Shown here one piece after another: positions 3,854 through 7,818 of a stretch of 7,818 bases of DNA. The notes beneath the pieces were generated by a model. That model did not search any database. It saw only the letters and a list, made by a program, of their open reading frames with translations, and was not told the origin of the DNA. Source of the stretch: RGIG250 sp964540025 (lineage in GTDB: Bacteria > Bacillota > Negativicutes > Selenomonadales > Selenomonadaceae); NCBI GenBank assembly GCA_964540025.1, contig CAZIKQ010000066.1:1-7818 (forward strand), read 5' to 3'. The translations under genes were made by a program, and so were the position numbers. How positions within the stretch are numbered: position 1 is the stretch's first letter; each line of letters starts with the position of its first letter.

Positions 3854-5608
3854 ATGAGATCATCATTTGCCGGCCTGAATACAATGCTCAGCGGTATTCA
3901 GACATACAGCCTTGGCCTCGACACCGTAGGCCACAATATAACAAACGCCAAAACGGACGGTTATTCCCGCCAGAGCGTGGATGTAGCCGCCGTGCGAGCC
4001 AGTAAGGTATATACCTCCTTCGGGGCTTCCTACGTTGGAAACGGCGCCGGTGGCCTGGCCATCAACCGGGCGCGGGATTCCTACGCCGACAAGCAGTACT
4101 GGCGGGAAAGCTCCTCCAAGGGCTACTACGAAACCCGGCTGAAAAACTACAACAAGATTGAGGAAATTTTCAACGATACCGGAGACAACGGCCTCCAGAA
4201 CGCCATGGAGGAATTTTACCAGGCCTGGGTGGATCTCTCCGCCAACGCCTCCGTTACCGCCCACCGGACGGCGATCATTGAAAAGGGCCGCAGCCTGGCG
4301 GAGCGAGTCGCTCTCTTTACCCAGCAGACCCAGCAGCAGATAAACATGGAGTACGAAGACCTCCGCCTCAACGTTGACAGGGTAAATACCATTACCGACA
4401 GCATCGTGGCTCTGAATAAGAGCATCCTCACTCTGGAGGCAACCGGGGCCAATGCAAATGACATCCGGGATCAGCGGGATCTGCTGGTGGACGAGCTCTC
4501 CGCCTACATGAATATAAACGTGTACGAAGACGGCCAGGGAATGTACTCCGTCGTCTCCAACGGCACCTCCATCGTCAACGGCATCAGCGGCCTTCATCTT
4601 CAGCTAGGGAACCGGGTGGACAACGAAGAGTACGGCGTTGCCGATTATACCCTGCAAATAAAGGAAACCGGCACCCTGTTCAACGGGCTGGAAGGTATCC
4701 TCAAGGGAAATCTGGACAACGTGGTTGAAGACAAGGGTCATATTGACACTCTGGCCGATATCGCCTGCTTCCTGCTGACTACCCTGAACGACCAGCACCG
4801 AACCGGCGTGGGCATCAATCAGGATGCAACCACCGGGCTTAACTTCTACGGGGAACAGAAGTATGAATACAGATGGGAGGAAGTGACCCCCGGTAGCGGA
4901 AAATTCTTCCTGCGGGTTAGTGAGCCTTCTACTGGCACTTCTCCTGGTGGCCCTGGTTTCGATGTTCGGGGCGTTAAAGCCATCGCCCAGCTCCACGTTT
5001 CCGCCGTGCTGACCCAGCCCGGGGGCGAGCAGTATGTGGCCGCCCGCACTTACGCCCGGCTTTATAATGATGACGGCACCCCCCTCCTTGATGATACGGG
5101 AAACTACATATATATGGATGGCTCCGCTGCCGGTAAAACGCTGGCGGACGGCAGCAAGATCACTATAGACGGCACCATTTACACAGATGCAACGGGTTTG
5201 CCTGACAAGACTATTTGGCCAGCTGGAGCGGAGCCTGACTTGAACGGTACCGGCGACGGCTCCAACGCCACGTTGATCTCCACCCTTTTCAACCTGACGA
5301 AGGCCGAGACGGGCCGTCCGGTTGGGGACAGATCCATCGGCGACGTTTCCCTCAACACCTACTACAACGCATCCATGACCGGCCTCGGCATCAGGACGGA
5401 AACCACCGGCTCCAACCTGAAATACGAGGAAAGCATGATGGAGCAGATCAATACCTGGCGTGAGTCCACCTCCGGCGTCAACTGGAACGAAGAGCTCACC
5501 AATATGATCGCTTTCCAGAAAGGCTACACCGCCTGCAGCCGCTGCCTTACCGCCATGGATGAAATGCTCGACCGCCTCGTCAACAACACCGGCGTCGTCG
5601 GCAGATAA
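3854..5608 (+). CDS. flgK: Flagellar hook-associated protein 1, FlgK
   Basis: FlgK (HAP1), exported through the flagellar type III system, forms the first junction ring between hook and filament. The N-terminal D0/D1 segment is unmistakable: MRSSFAGLNTMLSGIQTYSL then DTVGHNITNAKTDGYSRQS at 23-41. The C-terminal D1/D0 segment, SGVNWNEELTNMIAFQKGY then MDEMLDRLV, occupies about 540-577. At 584 residues it exceeds the roughly 500-550 common in the family. The extra length lies in a beta-rich middle region, about 350-500 (Gly/Asp/Thr-rich), including low-complexity STGTSPGGPG. Cysteines occur at about 305 and at 561 and 564 (ACSRC, where many relatives have ASAR). There is no N-terminal signal peptide, as expected. 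The ribosome site GAAAGGA is 12 nt from ATG 3854, a long spacing; the ATG at 3844 is out of frame. It lies 19 nt after the FlgN-like gene. Confidence 0.96.
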   Translation: MRSSFAGLNTMLSGIQTYSLGLDTVGHNITNAKTDGYSRQSVDVAAVRASKVYTSFGASYVGNGAGGLAINRARDSYADKQYWRESSSKGYYETRLKNYNKIEEIFNDTGDNGLQNAMEEFYQAWVDLSANASVTAHRTAIIEKGRSLAERVALFTQQTQQQINMEYEDLRLNVDRVNTITDSIVALNKSILTLEATGANANDIRDQRDLLVDELSAYMNINVYEDGQGMYSVVSNGTSIVNGISGLHLQLGNRVDNEEYGVADYTLQIKETGTLFNGLEGILKGNLDNVVEDKGHIDTLADIACFLLTTLNDQHRTGVGINQDATTGLNFYGEQKYEYRWEEVTPGSGKFFLRVSEPSTGTSPGGPGFDVRGVKAIAQLHVSAVLTQPGGEQYVAARTYARLYNDDGTPLLDDTGNYIYMDGSAAGKTLADGSKITIDGTIYTDATGLPDKTIWPAGAEPDLNGTGDGSNATLISTLFNLTKAETGRPVGDRSIGDVSLNTYYNASMTGLGIRTETTGSNLKYEESMMEQINTWRESTSGVNWNEELTNMIAFQKGYTACSRCLTAMDEMLDRLVNNTGVVGR

Positions 5609-5635
5609 CGGATAACAAACTGACAGGAGGGCATC

Positions 5636-6997
5636 ATGCGCATATCCAGCACAATGATGATAGATAACTATCTTAACCAGACGAACAATATTTTCGAGCA
5701 GCAGACGAAGCTCATGGAGCAGTCAGACGGCTCGAAACTCCACCGCCCCAGCGACGACGCCATCGGCTATTCCAAGTACCTGCGGTTCGCCAACAGCAGG
5801 GGGGAAAACAACCAGTATCAGGAAAATGTCAAGACCGGCCTCAGCTGGATGAAGAATACCGACTCCGCCATGGTGAATATGACCGACCGGCTCAAGACCG
5901 TGGTGGACAAGGTTATCGAGGCCGCCAACGACCCCAACACGGAACCCGATATGAAGGCTTTATCCCAGGAAATCCTGGGCTGTGTACAGCAGGTTGTGTC
6001 CGCTGGCAATACTCAGGTAAACGGCCGCTACCTTTTCGCCGGTCAGGCGGATCTGACGCAGCCCTTTGTCACCTCCACGGAGGAGCTTGACAGAGGCTGT
6101 ATCAAGAGCCTGGATGAAAAACAAATTGAGTTCTTCAACGATCCGGACACCATAAAGGCCAACGGGGGAACAGCCGTCACCCAGTTCCTGGTGCTGAAAG
6201 ATCAAGCTACGGATGAAGAATACTATCTTAATACTCGCACCGGCAACGTCTACACGAAGGATTTTGTTCAGGAGGGCTACAAGGATGTAATCTCTCTGGG
6301 CCGCTTCGTTGTAGACGATACTGACACGGCCGTGAACCTTGGAACAACTGGAAACCCACCGGTCTGGAATCAAAAGGTCAGCGAGCATTTTGATAGCCGG
6401 GGCGTCATTATAGATGATCCCGATGATGCCACGGTCGGAAAAGGATGGTCAGCGAAGGCAACGATTGATGGAACAGAGGTGGAGCTAACATTTGCCACCA
6501 TTAACCAGACCATCGTCACCTATCAGGGGGATACAAAGCATATCTCCATGACCAAGAAAAACGGCCAGGAGGATCAGACCAGCGACACGGTAAATGTCAA
6601 CGGCCTTGATCTCTGCGGCACCGACCTCTTTGACGACCCCTTCTCCGGCAACAAGCAGAGCGGCTCCGCTTTGATGAACAACCTGTACGCCATTGTGAAA
6701 AAGACGGAGTGCGGCGACAGCCATTGGCTCCAGAGCGACGGGGTGACGGTAGCCAACGATGCCCACGACGGCGTGCTGGTGGCGGAAACCAAAATGGCGG
6801 CCCGGGCTCAGGTATATACCGATGTCAAGTCCATGCTGGAGGATCAGGCTCTGACCATTACCGGAGACATCTCCTCCATTGCCGATACCAATGTGGCCGA
6901 GCTCAGCGTAATGCTGAACACCATAACCACCATCTACAGTATGTCTTTGGCCGTAGGCAGCCGGGTCCTCCCCCTGTCCCTGGCTGACTACTTGTAA
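5636..6997 (+). CDS. flgL: Flagellar hook-associated protein 3, FlgL
   Basis: FlgL (HAP3), the second hook-filament junction protein, related to flagellin at both ends. The N-terminus MRISSTMMIDNYL, LHRPSDDAIGYSKYLRF (about 35-51) and NGRYLFAG (about 128-135) are family hallmarks. The C-terminus NTITTIYSMSLAVGSRVLPL and SLADYL fits the closing D0 helix. Its 453 residues compare with roughly 300 in well-known relatives. The extra 150 or so lie in a beta-rich central insert at about 150-375, expected to be exposed on the outside. Cysteines lie at about 116, 155, 328 and 358. AGGAGGG sits 4 nt before ATG 5636, the strongest ribosome site in the operon. It follows flgK by 27 nt and is probably co-transcribed. 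The C-terminal half could be mistaken for flagellin, but the flgK neighbour and the end residues favour FlgL. Confidence 0.93.
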   Translation: MRISSTMMIDNYLNQTNNIFEQQTKLMEQSDGSKLHRPSDDAIGYSKYLRFANSRGENNQYQENVKTGLSWMKNTDSAMVNMTDRLKTVVDKVIEAANDPNTEPDMKALSQEILGCVQQVVSAGNTQVNGRYLFAGQADLTQPFVTSTEELDRGCIKSLDEKQIEFFNDPDTIKANGGTAVTQFLVLKDQATDEEYYLNTRTGNVYTKDFVQEGYKDVISLGRFVVDDTDTAVNLGTTGNPPVWNQKVSEHFDSRGVIIDDPDDATVGKGWSAKATIDGTEVELTFATINQTIVTYQGDTKHISMTKKNGQEDQTSDTVNVNGLDLCGTDLFDDPFSGNKQSGSALMNNLYAIVKKTECGDSHWLQSDGVTVANDAHDGVLVAETKMAARAQVYTDVKSMLEDQALTITGDISSIADTNVAELSVMLNTITTIYSMSLAVGSRVLPLSLADYL

Positions 6998-7014
6998 TAT
7001 CCTCTGATCGTTCT

Positions 7015-7061
7015 AATAGCCTCCCCTGTAGGGGAGGTGGCACCGAAGGTGCCGGAGGGGT
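7015..7061 (+). repeat. Palindromic intergenic repeat, copy C (two hairpins)
   Basis: Hairpin 1 is CCTCCCC/TGTA/GGGGAGG (7020-7037); hairpin 2 is GGCACC/GAA/GGTGCC (7039-7053). The tail GGAGGGGT can pair back to the CCTCCCC arm. Its first 28 bases are identical in inverse orientation to 5-32. It lies between flgL and the DUF6470-like gene. There is no T run, so it could act as an RNA-stabilising or partial-attenuation structure and not as a plain terminator. Confidence 0.78.
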
Positions 7062-7130
7062 GACAGATAAACCGCCTGCCTTATTTATGCCCTCGCCCCA
7101 ATCATCTCCACCACCAGAAAGGAGACTGCC

Positions 7131-7730
7131 ATGCTTGCGGAAATGAAATACCTCAACACATCCCATTCCCTGCCGGTGGCGGCCTCCCGCTCCCGGCTGT
7201 CCACTCTTTCGACCCCCATTGACCAGGCCACCGGCAGCAGTGATATACAGTTCGCCCGGTCAAACCAGTACGCTACCTTCGTGACCATAGACGTTGACAC
7301 CTATCCCAGCCGTCACGCTTACGGCTTCAGCACGATGAGCGACCTCTGCCGGGAAGGGGCCCAGCGGGGCCAGAGCGACTTGGCCCAGGCCACCAGCCGC
7401 CATACTCAGGAAGCCCAGCAGAATATTGAAAGCGTCGGGAAAAAGGCAGCCGCCGCCCGGGCCGTAGCCGCTTATGTAAACCAGTTTTGGGCCTCCGTCA
7501 ACAAATCCCGGCGGATGGAGGTTCAGTCGATACCTGATCCGACTATCACCGTGAACCCCAGCCGGGTGGAGGGCGACATTGATCCGGGCCGCCACAAATA
7601 CACCATAGATACTCACGCCGGGATCCCCAGCAGCGCGGAATTTAATAAAGGATACATTGAAGGATATCTCAAGGACGAAGGATATATCCGCAACTGGATT
7701 TCCATCGGCGGCTACGATACTTCCGTCTAA
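7131..7730 (+). CDS. DUF6470 (YviE-like) flagellar-locus protein
   Basis: A 199-residue soluble protein with no signal peptide or membrane segment. It is placed after flgL, as yviE is in Bacillus subtilis. The core DTYPSRHAYGFSTMSDLCRE with GAQRGQSDLAQATSRHTQEA (about 56-95) fits the DUF6470 pattern of a Gly/Ala-rich helical repeat. The C-terminal half (ITVNPSRVEGDIDPGRHKYT at about 138-157) fits the beta-strand end of that family. The first 45 residues are Ser/Thr-rich and less conserved-looking. The ATG at 7131 has AAAGGAG 6 nt upstream. It is separated from flgL by 133 nt containing repeat C, more than elsewhere in the operon. Its function is unknown; position suggests a role linked to FliW/CsrA control of flagellin, genes that would lie to the right of this window if present. 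Assignment is by pattern and position only. Confidence 0.65.
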   Translation: MLAEMKYLNTSHSLPVAASRSRLSTLSTPIDQATGSSDIQFARSNQYATFVTIDVDTYPSRHAYGFSTMSDLCREGAQRGQSDLAQATSRHTQEAQQNIESVGKKAAAARAVAAYVNQFWASVNKSRRMEVQSIPDPTITVNPSRVEGDIDPGRHKYTIDTHAGIPSSAEFNKGYIEGYLKDEGYIRNWISIGGYDTSV

Positions 7731-7734
7731 CAGG

Positions 7735-7752
7735 TGCCTCTAAAGGGGAGAC
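7735..7752 (+). repeat. Fragment of the palindromic repeat family (copy E)
   Basis: GCCTCTAAAGGGGAGAC (7736-7752) looks like a decayed first hairpin (CTC...GGGGAG) of the repeat family. It lies just after the stop of the DUF6470-like gene and tail-to-tail with copy D. Only one arm pair is recognisable, so confidence is low. Confidence 0.35.
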
Positions 7753-7756
7753 GAAT

Positions 7757-7810
7757 ACCCTCTCCGGCACATCTGACGATGTGCCACCTCTCCCAAAGGG
7801 AGAGGCAAGA
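7757..7810 (-). repeat. Palindromic intergenic repeat, copy D (two hairpins)
   Basis: On the minus strand the head is TCTTGCC (7810-7804), shared with copy B apart from one base. Hairpin 1 is CCTCTCCC/AAA/GGGAGAGG in plus-strand terms (7787-7805). Hairpin 2 is GGCACATC/TGAC/GATGTGCC (7766-7785), and the tail is ACCCTCTCC (7757-7765). All stems are perfect. It follows the DUF6470-like gene at the right edge of the window. Confidence 0.78.
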
Positions 7811-7818
7811 TCCTCTTG

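Noticed and set aside
3863..4597. A 244-codon open frame on the minus strand opposite flgK
   Set aside because: It is entirely antisense to the conserved FlgK N-terminal domain, with no family motif and no ribosome site noticed.

Overview
The window carries two divergent gene groups on a moderately GC-rich chromosome. It most resembles the flagellar filament-cap region of a Gram-positive-lineage anaerobe (Bacillota). The order yvyF-flgM-flgN-flgK-flgL-DUF6470 (YviE-like) matches the Bacillus/Clostridia/Negativicutes arrangement. The protein style (FlgK beginning MRSSFAGLNT, cysteines in exported flagellar proteins, very long FlgL) and the hairpin repeats between genes would fit a gut-type Negativicutes or Clostridia member. 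The sequence alone does not settle the genus.

Left part (1-1922, minus strand): phoH and then ybeY, two RNA/ribosome-maturation genes, read leftwards from a promoter at about 1894-1922. PhoH appears to start at a rare CTG codon. The phoH-ybeY gap holds degenerate GC-rich units of about 57 bp, one of which overlaps the end of phoH. A related motif sits at the ybeY stop. The pgpH gene that often lies between these two genes in Bacillota is absent. The left edge holds two head-to-head palindromic repeat elements.

Right part (1949-7730, plus strand): a strong sigmaA-type promoter drives yvyF, a zinc-ribbon/helix-turn-helix protein, which ends in a strong intrinsic terminator. A possible sigma28 (FliA/SigD-type) promoter is embedded in the terminator's 3' part and would restart transcription into flgM (anti-sigma28), two tandem FlgN-like export chaperones, flgK and flgL (hook-filament junction proteins). 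After a hairpin repeat comes a DUF6470/YviE-like gene. The logic is the usual late-flagellar checkpoint: FlgM holds sigma28 until the hook is complete, FlgN-type chaperones deliver FlgK and FlgL, and these cap the hook before filament growth. The right edge ends in another palindromic repeat.

This is mostly a recognisable late-flagellar locus and not an obviously new system. The points worth a second look are the phoH start, the periodic repeat downstream of phoH, the terminator/sigma28 overlap, the duplicated FlgN-like genes, the enlarged outer domains and cysteines of FlgK and FlgL, and the dispersed two-hairpin repeat family. No stretch of more than 300 bases lacks a gene.
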